Positions 1 to 8,598 of a stretch of DNA of 33,622 nt are shown piece after piece (the stretch's first letter is position 1; each line of letters begins with the position of its first letter). Below the pieces are notes generated by a model that was given only the letters and a program-made list of their open reading frames with translations, was not told where the DNA came from and did not search any database. Both the position numbers and the translations under genes were made by a program. The stretch is from an uncultured Caulobacteraceae bacterium. Its GTDB lineage: Bacteria; Pseudomonadota; Alphaproteobacteria; Caulobacterales; Aquidulcibacteraceae. The stretch lies in the NCBI GenBank assembly GCA_902826145.1, contig CADEDT010000017.1, positions 1 to 33,622 on the forward strand, written 5' to 3'.

Positions 1-55
1 GAGCAGCCGCCTTCTAAGCGGCCGGTTGCGTGTTCGAGTCACGCCGGGGTCGCCA
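1..55 (+). tRNA. tRNA-Arg(UCU), 3' part
   Basis: The window opens inside a tRNA gene. The anticodon stem is GCCGC (6-10) paired with GCGGC (18-22). It encloses the loop CTTCTAA, which puts anticodon TCT at 13-15. The T arm is GCGTG/CACGC (28-32 and 40-44) around a TTCGAGT loop. The 3' acceptor strand is CGGGGTC (45-51), followed by discriminator G and an encoded CCA (53-55). The D arm and 5' acceptor strand lie outside the window. The anticodon reads AGA, a rare arginine codon in GC-rich genomes. Confidence 0.93.
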
Positions 56-222
56 TAGCTCCGAGGCGAGCGCGCGGTGGCTAAGTTGATGCCCTGTCTC
101 GCATTTTCGGGTTACCCGCTCCCGGTTCGCCTAGGGCGCGAAACCCAATGAAAGCTTTACCTTCTTCGCAGCTGCGTTAACCATGTTTCTCGGGTGACGT
201 GCGGTTGTGAGGGGAGGCGAGA
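56..222. other. intergenic stretch between tRNA-Arg and the first gene
   Basis: I see no gene in this stretch. It must hold the tRNA terminator and the promoter of the following gene, but I cannot pick out a convincing -35/-10 pair or a T-tailed hairpin. The only clear signal is the purine-rich ribosome binding site GGGGAGG at 212-218, just before the ATG at 223. Confidence 0.5.
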
Positions 223-2454
223 ATGGCCAGAAGGCAACTCGCGATAGGTTTGGCTCTCGGGCTTATTGGCCTGTGCATAAGCAGTACAAACACTGAGGCG
301 CAGCAGCGCGTGCGTCCGGAAGAGTGCACGCGCGAACTCGCGCGCAGCGCATTCGAAACGAGAAGCTGGGACGATGAGGGCGCGCAACGCGCCATTGCCG
401 AAACGTGTGCCGGCGTGGGCGCCAGCGCGCGCGGCATACAGGCGGCGCGTGCGCGCTTCTATTCGGGCAGAGCGTACAATCGCTTGCGTGGCCAAGAAGA
501 CGAAGCGATCCGCCAACTCGAAATCGCCGTCAACTCGGGCCAGGACTTTGAAAGTCAGTTCACACGCGAGCTCCGTGCGGCGCGCCTTGAACTCGTTGGC
601 GCATATCGCGCCGACGGCCGGCTTGAAGCGGCGCGCAATCTTCTGACGAGCTCGGCGCTGCGACCTTCCGATCCCGCAGTCGCGTATCAACGCGCCATGC
701 TGACCCTGGCCGAGCTTCGCGAAGCGGGGCGTGAAAGCGCATTCGAGCAATTGCGCGGTGCGTTCGTGCAGGACGATGTAGCATTGCTCGGCTCTGCCTC
801 CGATCCAACGGGGCTCACGCCGTCCGAAATCCGGCGCGGACGTTCGTGGCTGTATTGGCTTGGCATGTCGCTTGGCCAAGATGCTCTCGCACGCGAAGGG
901 CAGAGCGACGAGCAGCGACGCGAAGACGCCCTGCGCGCAATCAGCTATTTCGGACCGGTCGCCAATGCGATCAGCGCGGCTTGTCCCGATCAAGGGCCGA
1001 TAGATTGCGGCAACGGTATTGGCGCGACCGAACAAATCGGTTCGCTGGGCTATCCTAACCGTCCAACGCCAGACCAATTATTGAGTGCCTACTTTCAGCT
1101 GGGTGTGGCGTATCTGAAGGCAGCGGGTGTGCGTGAAACGCCTGGTTTGACGGCTATCGCGGGCGAAGCCACCGCTGGCCAAGCTGGCGGCCTCGATTGC
1201 TTCAGCGGCAATTTCGCGCCCGACGCCGGCAGTCACTTCCAAAATGCGCGCTACGCGTTTGAGACCATCACGCGCCGATCTCCGCAGGGGGGGCAAGCTG
1301 CGGCCGATGCGCGGTGGGGTTTGGGCTGTGCGATCCTCGCCAATGTTGGCCGCGTGCCGGATTCCGGCGAACAGCAGCGCCAGCTTGCGCAAGCGGTCGA
1401 GCAATTGCGCCAGGCGCCGGATCGTCCATTGACCCTGTTGACGCTTGCGCGCGCGCAAGTGTTGCAAGGCCAGTTTGATAGTGCACGCGCCAGCTATCAA
1501 CGCGCGCTGGCGATGGCGGGACCCGACACGCAATGCCGCCCGGGACGCGAGCCGAATGCGAATGCTCGCGCAGAATTGCCGTCGCGCATCTATCTTGAGT
1601 TGGCGCGCACGCGCTTTGCGGAGCCGCTATCGTACGGCCGTCCGCGCAACAGCGGTGACATATTCGCGCGCACGATCACGGAAGTCAGCACCGCGCGTCC
1701 GCAGGCTTTGCGCGAGGCGGAGGCAGAGCTGCAGTGTGCGATTTCGCTCAACTACAACAACTCGGAAGCGCGTCTGACGCTGGGCCATATCTACCTGCGC
1801 CTTGGATCAGACGGGGAGCTTGATCCGCCGCCGTTCAACAGAGCGCTGCAAGCGCTGCGCTACTTCGAACGTCCGATCGGTTCGGGCCAAGAAGGTCGCG
1901 CGGAAGGCCTCTACCTGCTCAGCCGCCGCGAAACGATGCTGCAGCAGAACCGTCTACTCCGCGGCAATGCGGCCTCGGGTGGAAACGGCAACAACGCGGT
2001 CGGCTATGCGACGCAGGCGTACAACACCGTGCAACGTCCAGAATTCCGCCGGCAGGCATGCATGGCGCAGATGCTGTTCGGAAACACGCGGGAGGAGGGC
2101 TATTGCGCCGCCTCCGGCCAGGGCAACGAACGCGCGGAGTCGATGCTCTATGAGGGCATGTACTGGTTGCGGCGCGGGCAGCGCGAACGTGGCGACCGCA
2201 TGCGCAGCTGGTCACGTTCTATCCAAGCCTTCAACCGCGGTCTGTCAGACACTTCAGCGGGCAGCCAGGTTAGCGGCGTACATCCGTCTTTGCCGGCGAC
2301 AATGCCGCTTGAAGATCTGCTGCACTACGGCGAGCGCTACGTCCTGCGATGCACGAGCCTCGACTATGGCGATCGCGAAGCGGCGTCGGACGACACGCGT
2401 AGGTTCTTTAGATTGTCGGGCATGCCCGACCCGTGCGGCGGCGCGCCTCGCTAA
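223..2454 (+). CDS. secreted TPR-like repeat protein, function unknown
   Basis: A 743-residue protein with a clear N-terminal signal peptide: an Arg-rich start, a hydrophobic stretch at about residues 6-20, then TEAQQ as a likely cleavage region. The mature protein is therefore expected in the periplasm or envelope. The rest is Ala/Arg/Glu-rich and helical. Segments resemble tetratricopeptide repeats, for example around residues 410-435 (LARAQVLQGQ, SARASYQRAL) and 500-535 (EAELQCAISL, EARLTLGHIYLRLG). Such repeats normally scaffold protein complexes. The ATG at 223 follows a strong GGGGAGG. The next gene starts 21 bp downstream and the following two are close behind, so a four-gene envelope operon is likely. 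I cannot assign a specific role. Confidence 0.8.
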   Translation: MARRQLAIGLALGLIGLCISSTNTEAQQRVRPEECTRELARSAFETRSWDDEGAQRAIAETCAGVGASARGIQAARARFYSGRAYNRLRGQEDEAIRQLEIAVNSGQDFESQFTRELRAARLELVGAYRADGRLEAARNLLTSSALRPSDPAVAYQRAMLTLAELREAGRESAFEQLRGAFVQDDVALLGSASDPTGLTPSEIRRGRSWLYWLGMSLGQDALAREGQSDEQRREDALRAISYFGPVANAISAACPDQGPIDCGNGIGATEQIGSLGYPNRPTPDQLLSAYFQLGVAYLKAAGVRETPGLTAIAGEATAGQAGGLDCFSGNFAPDAGSHFQNARYAFETITRRSPQGGQAAADARWGLGCAILANVGRVPDSGEQQRQLAQAVEQLRQAPDRPLTLLTLARAQVLQGQFDSARASYQRALAMAGPDTQCRPGREPNANARAELPSRIYLELARTRFAEPLSYGRPRNSGDIFARTITEVSTARPQALREAEAELQCAISLNYNNSEARLTLGHIYLRLGSDGELDPPPFNRALQALRYFERPIGSGQEGRAEGLYLLSRRETMLQQNRLLRGNAASGGNGNNAVGYATQAYNTVQRPEFRRQACMAQMLFGNTREEGYCAASGQGNERAESMLYEGMYWLRRGQRERGDRMRSWSRSIQAFNRGLSDTSAGSQVSGVHPSLPATMPLEDLLHYGERYVLRCTSLDYGDREAASDDTRRFFRLSGMPDPCGGAPR

Positions 2455-2475
2455 GCGCGCCGCGGAGGGTTGGTC

Positions 2476-3210
2476 ATGCCGGAGAACGAAGAACCGATCA
2501 GCGGATTGCCTGAGGTTCTGCGCGACTCCAATCGCCCCATCATCATCTATCAGGGGCCGCCACCGGGACAGCTTGATCCGGTCACGAGCAACGCAATTGG
2601 GTTGCTCGCTTGGTTGTTGTTGCTGACCGTTTGTCTGGTAGTCATAGGGATCGCTTCCTGGACAGTCTGGAATCCGGGGCACGATGAGTCGCGCTATTCG
2701 CCGATCTATGCGGACGGCCAGCCGCGCGGGCTAGCAAACCGCGCAGAGGAACGGCGTGACATCAACGCGTTGACGTCTGGCTTGGTGCAATACGTTGAAC
2801 GCATCCAAGCCGACAATTTCGATCGCCGCAGAACCAATGAAACGCACGCGCTCATCGATGGTGCGGATGGCGTGGACGCGCTGCGGCGTGAATGGGATGA
2901 GACCTGCCGCCGTGTTCGCGCGCGAGTCTATGATCGACGCATCGGCGATTTGGATACCAGGCTGTCAGAGGCTCGCCGCCAGCTGCGCCTGACGGAGGAT
3001 CCCACGCAGCGGGAAGCGTTGGACGCCAGTATTGCCCAGCTTGTGCTGCAGCGACGCGATCAGGGCGAACGCCGCAGGACTGATAGCGACCCCGCACTTC
3101 GGTGCACGTCCGCGGCGAGTACGCCGGCCTGCTCTCTCACCAGCCAGGATCCTTGGTGCAATCCGGAGATCGCGCGGCCCGACGAATTTGTCCCAAGGCG
3201 TACGCCATGA
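2476..3210 (+). CDS. single-pass membrane protein with a charged helical domain
   Basis: A 244-residue protein I do not recognise. I choose the ATG at 2476 over the in-frame TTG at 2470 because GGAGGG (2464-2469) sits six bases before it. An N-terminal part of about 38 residues is followed by one strong transmembrane segment at about 40-62 (LLAWLLLLTVCLVVIGIASW). After that comes a long Arg/Glu/Asp-rich, probably coiled-coil region at about 80-200. The C-terminal tail has three cysteines (CTSAASTPAC, WCNPE) that could form disulfides if the domain faces the periplasm. The stop overlaps the next start (ATGA), so the two are translationally coupled. A role as an envelope accessory factor with its neighbours is inference only. 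Confidence 0.75.
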   Translation: MPENEEPISGLPEVLRDSNRPIIIYQGPPPGQLDPVTSNAIGLLAWLLLLTVCLVVIGIASWTVWNPGHDESRYSPIYADGQPRGLANRAEERRDINALTSGLVQYVERIQADNFDRRRTNETHALIDGADGVDALRREWDETCRRVRARVYDRRIGDLDTRLSEARRQLRLTEDPTQREALDASIAQLVLQRRDQGERRRTDSDPALRCTSAASTPACSLTSQDPWCNPEIARPDEFVPRRTP

Positions 3211-3623
3211 ATGGTACGCCGGAAGCCGAACCTGTGACGCAAGCGCGGCCAGCGCCCCCGCACTCCGGTATCAATTGGGCAGCGCTTTTGGTGCGCATGC
3301 TCGCGCGGGTGTGGATTGTGCTGTTGTTGCTGGCGGGCGCCGCTTTTGGCGGCGTGGCGGTAACACAGGTTTTCCTGAGGCAGGCAGAACTTGAGCAGCT
3401 GCGACGGGAGCCGGGACCAAACGCCTACGCAATCCTTGCCTATCGCGCTGAGTTAAAACGACAAATCGAGGCGATTAGCTCCAACAGATCAGCAGATTCT
3501 GTACCGACGCCGCCGGCGCGGCCAGTGCTGCTGGAGGAAATCGACCTGGCGCGAGCGCGCAATGAGTCGATCGTTCAAAGCACCCGTTCGGAATCGCTTG
3601 GGACGATCAGCGCGCCGCCGTAA
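3207..3623 (+). CDS. small single-pass membrane protein, function unknown
   Basis: A 138-residue protein. The reading frame is open from 3102, but the ATG at 3207 shares an ATGA with the preceding stop and gives a sensible membrane topology, so it is the likely start. After a short Pro-rich N-terminus there is one hydrophobic segment at about residues 33-57 (VWIVLLLLAGAAFGGVAVTQ). A charged region (LEQLRREPG, AELKRQIEAI) and a Pro-rich linker follow. The layout (short N-tail, one membrane segment, helical soluble part) is the same as in the preceding protein. The two may be related partners in one membrane assembly, but no family is recognised. Confidence 0.7.
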   Translation: MNGTPEAEPVTQARPAPPHSGINWAALLVRMLARVWIVLLLLAGAAFGGVAVTQVFLRQAELEQLRREPGPNAYAILAYRAELKRQIEAISSNRSADSVPTPPARPVLLEEIDLARARNESIVQSTRSESLGTISAPP

Positions 3624-3674
3624 GATTGGTATGCACGCTCGCGGGGCGCGGGGCGTGAGTTGGGGGAGAGTGGA

Positions 3675-4739
3675 ATGGCGACGCTAGCGTTTTTGCTGCT
3701 GATTGCCGCACTGGTTCTGTTCATTGTCAGCACCCGGCAGTGGGCCCTCTGGATGCGCGGTGCCGTCTGGGGCGGCGGCTTCCTGCTGCTTATCGGCGCG
3801 TGGATCATGCTCGGGGATTCAGCCCGCGATCCGGAGCTTGGCGCCGCCTTCGCCGATTTCTTCGCGCACTTCGGAAATCCGAACGACAGCATGTTGTCGC
3901 GCATGCTGGAGAGCAATGGCGGCAGCGTCGCACGCATCGTGCTCTCGCTGTTCGACATATTTGTCTTCTTCGCCATTCTTGTCGCCATTCTCGCGCTGAT
4001 CGCTTTCAGCCCAGGTCAGATGATGGAGCAAATCATCCGGCCGGTGATGTCCGGCATGATCGGCGCGATCATTGGCGGCCTCATTGCGCTCGCGATCGTC
4101 GGCACGGGCTTTGGCCAACGCGAGGAACGTCAGGCGTATGCGGGCCCGGTGCTCTCAGAGACTGTTCACGACGGCGACACGCTGTTGCTGAACGGCGATC
4201 TGGTTCGACTGCGTGGCATCAACGCGCCGCAAGATGGGCAAATCTGCCGGCTCAACCGGCGCACCCAAGATTGCGGCGCCGAAGCAACGTTGGCGATGCG
4301 GCGCATCATCGAAGGTTCATTCGTGATGTGTGCGTTGGACAACCGGCCGGAAACGACAGAGCAGAACGCGCGCCAGAACGCTCAGCAGCAGCAAGAGCGT
4401 GGCGAAACGCGCCGTCAGCGCAATGAACGCTGGGTGACCTGCACTGCTGTTCGCAACGGGCAGGAGTTCAACGTCGCACGCCGCATGGTGGAAGAAGGTT
4501 ATGCCGCGGTTCAGGGCGACGATTTCAAGCGTGAAGCGGACGAAGCGCTAGCCCGAACGCGCGGCCTCACGGCGTGGTGCACCTTGCGTCCGGACGTTTG
4601 GTCGCGCCGCTCGACGGCGGAGAGAAACGCTTTCCGCGATCGCGGCATGTATCGGCGCGAATGGGCCACGTTCGGTACTTGCCCGCCGCCGCCGCGGACA
4701 GGCCCGCGCGACACGCCGGAACGCTCGGCGCCGGAATAA
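3675..4739 (+). CDS. membrane protein with a degenerate SNase-like (thermonuclease fold) domain
   Basis: A 354-residue protein starting at the ATG at 3675, preceded by GGGGAGAG; a TTG at 3660 is an alternative. Four hydrophobic segments (about 3-19, 28-47, 88-112, 122-146) precede a staphylococcal-nuclease-like domain at about 158-310, recognisable by VHDGDTLLLNGDLVRLRGI (163-182). In the classical enzyme, Asp40 and Glu43 lie in a DTPE motif. Here the motif is N183-A184-P185-Q186, so both acidic residues are amidated. The DRYGR region carrying the second catalytic Arg reads ERWVT. R178 and the first Asp pair (D166/D168) remain. Nuclease activity is therefore doubtful, and binding of nucleic acid or protein is possible. 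It is the last gene of the envelope group and converges on sdaA. Confidence 0.82.
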   Translation: MATLAFLLLIAALVLFIVSTRQWALWMRGAVWGGGFLLLIGAWIMLGDSARDPELGAAFADFFAHFGNPNDSMLSRMLESNGGSVARIVLSLFDIFVFFAILVAILALIAFSPGQMMEQIIRPVMSGMIGAIIGGLIALAIVGTGFGQREERQAYAGPVLSETVHDGDTLLLNGDLVRLRGINAPQDGQICRLNRRTQDCGAEATLAMRRIIEGSFVMCALDNRPETTEQNARQNAQQQQERGETRRQRNERWVTCTAVRNGQEFNVARRMVEEGYAAVQGDDFKREADEALARTRGLTAWCTLRPDVWSRRSTAERNAFRDRGMYRREWATFGTCPPPPRTGPRDTPERSAPE

Positions 4740-4754
4740 GAGTGAATGACTGGG

Positions 4755-4776
4755 GCCGGTTGCTGACGCGACCGGC
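4755..4776. terminator. hairpin between convergent genes, probable bidirectional terminator
   Basis: GCCGGTTGC (4755-4763) pairs with GCGACCGGC (4768-4776) around a TGAC loop, giving nine pairs including one G-T. It sits 15 bp after the stop of the SNase-like gene and immediately after the stop of the opposing sdaA. The position fits a shared terminator. There is no clear T-run on either side, so termination efficiency is uncertain. Confidence 0.5.
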
Positions 4777-4777
4777 T

Positions 4778-6148
4778 TCAGCACTCGACGACGTTCACCG
4801 CCAAGCCGCCTTGGCTCGTTTCTTTGTACTTCGACGACATGTCGATGCCGGTTTGGCGCATCGTCTCGATGACTTGATCGAGCGAGACCTTGCTCGGGTC
4901 GGAGGAGTGCAGCGAGAGGCGCGCGGCGTTCACCGCTTTCACTGAACCGACCGCGTTGCGCTCAATGCACGGCACTTGCACGAGGCCGCCGACAGGATCG
5001 CAGGTGAGGCCAAGATTGTGCTCCATGCCGATCTCGGCGGCGTTCGCGACTTGCTGCGGCGTGCCTCCCCAGACGGCTGAGAGGCCGGCTCCGGCCATCG
5101 AACACGCGACGCCCACTTCGCCTTGGCAGCCCATCTCGGCCCCGGAGATCGAAGCGCGCTGCTTGTAGAGCAGGCCGATTCCGCCGGCCGTGAGCAGGAA
5201 GCGCCGTGCATCGCGTTGAGGCGCGTTACCGTTCAGGCAGTAGTGGCGAAGGATCGACGGCAAGATGCCGGCCGCGCCATTCGTCGGCGCCGTTACGACT
5301 TGGCCGCCGGCGGCGTTCTCTTCGTTGACGGCCATTGCATAGACGTTGAGCCAATCGAACAGCCGCTCGGGCTCGTTCGCGTTCGGATGTGCTTGCAGTT
5401 GGCGCCAGATCGCCGGCGCCCGGCGCGTGACCTTGAGCGCGCCGGGCAACACGCCCTCGCGCACGAGGCCGCGGTCGATACAGGCGGCCATCACCGCGGT
5501 CACGCGATCCAGTCGCGCATCGGTCTCTGCACGTGGACGCATCGCGTCTTCGTTGGCGTAGACGATGTCTTCGATCGAGGCGTTCTCGCGGGCGCAGTGC
5601 GCCAGCAGCTCGGCGCCTGATCCGAACGGGAAGGGCACTGAATGGGTGCTGGTGACGCGGTCGTTCTTCGCCGGCGTGCGCAGCTGCCGTTCGGTCGCGA
5701 TGAAACCGCCGCCGGTTGAGTAATATGTTTGCTCCGCCAGCAGAGCGCCGTTCGCATCGAACGCCGAGAGCTTCATGCCGTTGGGATGCAAATCTGGCAT
5801 CACATGGTAGGCGAAGACGATGTCGCGCTCGGGATCGAACTCGATCTCGCGCGTCGCGAGCAGCGACAGCCGCTTGCTCTGCGCGATGCGCTCAACCATG
5901 CGATCAGCTTCGTCGGAATCGAGCGTTTCAGGCTCGACTCCACACAGGCCGAGCATTACCGCCTTTGGCGTCGCGTGGCCCTTGCCGGTGAGCGCGAGCG
6001 AACCCTGCAGCTCCGCTTCGATCCGCGCAATACGATCCAAATCATTCCGGTTTTCGTCGAGGAAGCGCTTGGCGATCCGGATTGGCCCCAATGTATGTGA
6101 GCTTGAAGGGCCGATACCGATACGAAAAAGGTCTAGAACAGAAAGCAT
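4778..6148 (-). CDS. sdaA: L-serine dehydratase (L-serine ammonia-lyase), iron-sulfur, single chain
   Basis: A 456-residue cytosolic enzyme converting L-serine to pyruvate and ammonia. The N-terminal beta domain begins [19 protein letters not shown], a hallmark of the family, and the catalytic alpha domain follows. Three cysteines expected to bind the [4Fe-4S] cluster are visible: C341 (GCQGEVG), C383 (LTCDPV) and C394 (VPCIERN). The last residue is also cysteine (C456). This matches the tail-in-mouth arrangement known for the Legionella enzyme, where the C-terminal Cys caps the cluster until substrate displaces it. The length is normal for the fused alpha-beta type. It is divergent from tdh-kbl, which suggests joint control of serine and threonine breakdown. 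Confidence 0.96.
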   Translation of the reverse strand: MLSVLDLFRIGIGPSSSHTLGPIRIAKRFLDENRNDLDRIARIEAELQGSLALTGKGHATPKAVMLGLCGVEPETLDSDEADRMVERIAQSKRLSLLATREIEFDPERDIVFAYHVMPDLHPNGMKLSAFDANGALLAEQTYYSTGGGFIATERQLRTPAKNDRVTSTHSVPFPFGSGAELLAHCARENASIEDIVYANEDAMRPRAETDARLDRVTAVMAACIDRGLVREGVLPGALKVTRRAPAIWRQLQAHPNANEPERLFDWLNVYAMAVNEENAAGGQVVTAPTNGAAGILPSILRHYCLNGNAPQRDARRFLLTAGGIGLLYKQRASISGAEMGCQGEVGVACSMAGAGLSAVWGGTPQQVANAAEIGMEHNLGLTCDPVGGLVQVPCIERNAVGSVKAVNAARLSLHSSDPSKVSLDQVIETMRQTGIDMSSKYKETSQGGLAVNVVEC

Positions 6149-6179
6149 GTACTCGCGCTTCGGAAGAATAAGTCGGGCG

Positions 6180-6192
6180 TGACCTTAGGTCA
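6180..6192. promoter_or_regulatory. inverted repeat in the sdaA/tdh divergent promoter region, candidate operator
   Basis: TGACC-TTA-GGTCA is a perfect 5-bp inverted repeat with a 3-bp spacer. It lies 31 bp upstream of the sdaA start and 64 bp upstream of the tdh start. Its position suits one dimeric regulator controlling both directions. In E. coli the same functions are controlled by Lrp, but this sequence does not match the E. coli Lrp consensus, so the regulator is unknown. A second small hairpin (GGCTC/GAGCC, about 6223-6237) lies just before the tdh ribosome binding site. Confidence 0.35.
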
Positions 6193-6256
6193 TTGCATGG
6201 GCTGGAGCGAGGCGATATTTCACGGCTCTAACTGAGCCAAACAACAGGAGACGCCG

Positions 6257-7294
6257 GTGAAGGCGCTGGTGAAAAAGAAAGCCGAGCGAGGTCTTTGGCT
6301 CGAAGATGTTCCCGAGCCCAAAGCTGGGCCTAATGACGTTTTGATCAAGGTGAAGCGCACCGCGATCTGCGGCACCGACATCCACATCTACAAATGGGAT
6401 GAGTGGGCGCAGAAAACAATTCCGGTGCCAATGGTCGTCGGGCACGAGTTCGTTGGCGAGATTGTCGAAGTTGGCGACAACGTCAACGACTACAAGCCGG
6501 GCATGATCGTTTCCGGCGAGGGCCACATCGTGTGTGGCCGCTGCCGCAACTGTATGGCGGGCCGGCGCCATCTTTGCCCTTACACCAGTGGGGTTGGCGT
6601 CAATCGCGCGGGATGCTTCGCGGAATACATCGCCATTCCGAACGCAAACGTCTGGCACCACGCAGACGGCATCGATCTCGACATCGCGTCGATCTTCGAC
6701 CCATTCGGCAACGCGACGCATACAGCGCTGCAATGGGACATGGTCGGCGAAGACGTGCTGATCACAGGAGCCGGGCCCATCGGCGCGATGGCGGCGGCGA
6801 TCGCCAAGCATGTCGGGGCGCGGCACGTCGTAATCACGGACATCAACGACTATCGCCTGGCGCTGGCGAAGAAGCTCGGCGCGACGCGCACGGTGAACGT
6901 GTCGAAGGAAACGCTGGGCGACGTGCAAAAAGAACTCGGTATGACCGAGGGGTTCGACGTTGGCCTCGAAATGTCAGGCGCGCCGAATGCGCTCTCGGAC
7001 ATGATCGATAACATGTCTCACGGCGCCAAGATTTCGATGCTCGGCATTCCGTCAGGCGACATGAGGATCGACTGGAATAAGGTCGTTTTCAACATGCTGA
7101 CGATCAAAGGCATCTATGGGCGCGAAATCTTCGAGACTTGGTACAAGATGACGGCGCTCATCCAATCGGGGCTCGATCTTTCGCCGATCGTCACGCACCG
7201 GCTGCCGTATCATAAGTTCGAAGAGGGCTTCGAGACGATGCTTGAAGGCAAGTCGGGCAAGATCGTCTTGAACTGGGAAGACGTGAAGGGCTGA
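6257..7294 (+). CDS. tdh: L-threonine 3-dehydrogenase
   Basis: A 345-residue zinc-dependent medium-chain dehydrogenase that oxidises L-threonine to 2-amino-3-ketobutyrate with NAD+. It starts at GTG 6257, with AGGAG ending about eight bases upstream. Catalytic-zinc residues are C38, H63 and E64 ([18 protein letters not shown]). The structural zinc is held by C93, C96, C99 and C107 ([15 protein letters not shown]). These numbers match the E. coli enzyme. The Rossmann motif [10 protein letters not shown] follows at about 173-182. The gene is two bases from kbl, whose enzyme uses the unstable product, so an operon and metabolite hand-over are expected. Confidence 0.97.
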   Translation: MKALVKKKAERGLWLEDVPEPKAGPNDVLIKVKRTAICGTDIHIYKWDEWAQKTIPVPMVVGHEFVGEIVEVGDNVNDYKPGMIVSGEGHIVCGRCRNCMAGRRHLCPYTSGVGVNRAGCFAEYIAIPNANVWHHADGIDLDIASIFDPFGNATHTALQWDMVGEDVLITGAGPIGAMAAAIAKHVGARHVVITDINDYRLALAKKLGATRTVNVSKETLGDVQKELGMTEGFDVGLEMSGAPNALSDMIDNMSHGAKISMLGIPSGDMRIDWNKVVFNMLTIKGIYGREIFETWYKMTALIQSGLDLSPIVTHRLPYHKFEEGFETMLEGKSGKIVLNWEDVKG

Positions 7295-7296
7295 AC

Positions 7297-8484
7297 ATGT
7301 ACGGCGCGTTCCAAGAGCACCTTGAGCGTGAGATCAAAGCTATTCGCGACGCGGGCTTCTACAAAGAAGAGCGCGTGATCGCGACGCCTCAGGGCGCGGA
7401 GATCGGGGTCACTGGCGGCAAGTCCGTCATCAATATGTGCGCCAACAATTATCTGGGGCTGGCGCAAGACGAACACGTGAACACGGCGGCGCGCGAGGGC
7501 CTGGAGACGTGGGGCTACGGCATGGCCTCGGTGCGCTTCATCTGCGGCACGCAAACCGTGCACAAGCAGCTGGAGGACGATCTCTCAAAGTGGCTGCAGC
7601 TTGAGGACACGATCCTCTATCCGTCGTGCTTCGATGCGAACGGTGGGTTGTTCGAAACGCTCCTCGGCGCGGAAGACGCTGTTATCTCGGATGAACTGAA
7701 CCACGCCTCGATCATCGACGGCGTGCGGCTCTGTAAGGCGCAGCGTTATCGTTACAAGAATAACGACATGGGCGACCTTGAGGCGCAGCTGAAAGGCGCG
7801 GACGCGGCGGGCGCGCGCTTCAAGCTCATCTCCACCGACGGCGTGTTCTCGATGGATGGCGTCATCGCCTCGCTCGACAAGATTTGCGACCTAGCGGAGC
7901 GCTACAATGCGCTCGTCCACGTCGACGACTCACATTCCACCGGCATTGTCGGCCCAGGCGGGCGCGGGACGGCCGAGTATCGCAATTGTATCGGCCGCAT
8001 CGACATTCTGACCAGCACGCTCGGCAAGGCGCTGGGTGGCGCCAGCGGCGGTTTCACGAGCGGCAAGCGCGCCATCGTGGAGCTACTACGCCAGCGCTCG
8101 CGGCCATACCTCTTCTCCAACACCGTGCCGCCGCCGATCGTGGCAGCCGCGCGCAAGGCGGTTGAGCTGGCCGCGAAGGGCGATGACCTGCGCAAGCAGC
8201 TCAAGTCGAACATGGAGCTTTTCCGGAATGGGCTCGAGGCGGCTGGCTTTGATCTGCTGCCGGGCGAGCACCCGATCATCCCGGTCATGCTCTATGACGC
8301 TAAGCCCGCTGTTGCGTTGGCCGAGGAGCTTCTAAAGCGCGGGGTCTACGTGATCGCGTTCTCGTACCCGGTGGTGCCGAAGGGAAAGGCGAGGATCAGG
8401 ACGCAAATGTCGGCCGCCCATACCCGCGAGGAAGTGGAGCGGGCCGTGGTGGCGTTTGCTGCCGCCAAGAAGGCCCTCGGCTAG
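7297..8484 (+). CDS. kbl: 2-amino-3-ketobutyrate CoA ligase (glycine C-acetyltransferase)
   Basis: A 395-residue PLP enzyme of the alpha-oxoamine synthase family. It cleaves 2-amino-3-ketobutyrate with CoA to glycine and acetyl-CoA. The PLP-binding lysine is K244 in STLGKALGG, the same number as in E. coli Kbl. [12 protein letters not shown] (about 208-219) supplies the Asp and His that contact the cofactor. [13 protein letters not shown] and [11 protein letters not shown] are also family motifs. The ATG at 7297 comes two bases after the tdh stop. Together with sdaA, this block sends threonine and serine into acetyl-CoA, glycine and pyruvate. Confidence 0.97.
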   Translation: MYGAFQEHLEREIKAIRDAGFYKEERVIATPQGAEIGVTGGKSVINMCANNYLGLAQDEHVNTAAREGLETWGYGMASVRFICGTQTVHKQLEDDLSKWLQLEDTILYPSCFDANGGLFETLLGAEDAVISDELNHASIIDGVRLCKAQRYRYKNNDMGDLEAQLKGADAAGARFKLISTDGVFSMDGVIASLDKICDLAERYNALVHVDDSHSTGIVGPGGRGTAEYRNCIGRIDILTSTLGKALGGASGGFTSGKRAIVELLRQRSRPYLFSNTVPPPIVAAARKAVELAAKGDDLRKQLKSNMELFRNGLEAAGFDLLPGEHPIIPVMLYDAKPAVALAEELLKRGVYVIAFSYPVVPKGKARIRTQMSAAHTREEVERAVVAFAAAKKALG

Positions 8485-8598
8485 ACCGAAGCGGAGAGCA
8501 TAGCAGCCAGCCCCTCGCGCCTGGGGGCGAACATGCTAAGACCCGGCGGGGAGCAGTGTGGTGGCGGACGAAGCCGGCAAGAGGACGGGGTTTGACGC

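Noticed and set aside
157..1077. Minus-strand open frame of 306 codons at the left end
   Set aside because: It is antisense to the signal-peptide TPR-like gene, which has a strong ribosome binding site; the translation has no recognisable features.
6149..6256. Glycine riboswitch upstream of sdaA or tdh
   Set aside because: The gap is 108 bp and shared by two divergent genes, with no tandem aptamer-like structure visible.
8485..8598. Terminator or riboswitch between kbl and the ABC transporter gene
   Set aside because: A CCCC/GGGG pairing exists around 8511-8526, but there is no T-run and no known riboswitch core; the region is too short and GC-rich to call.
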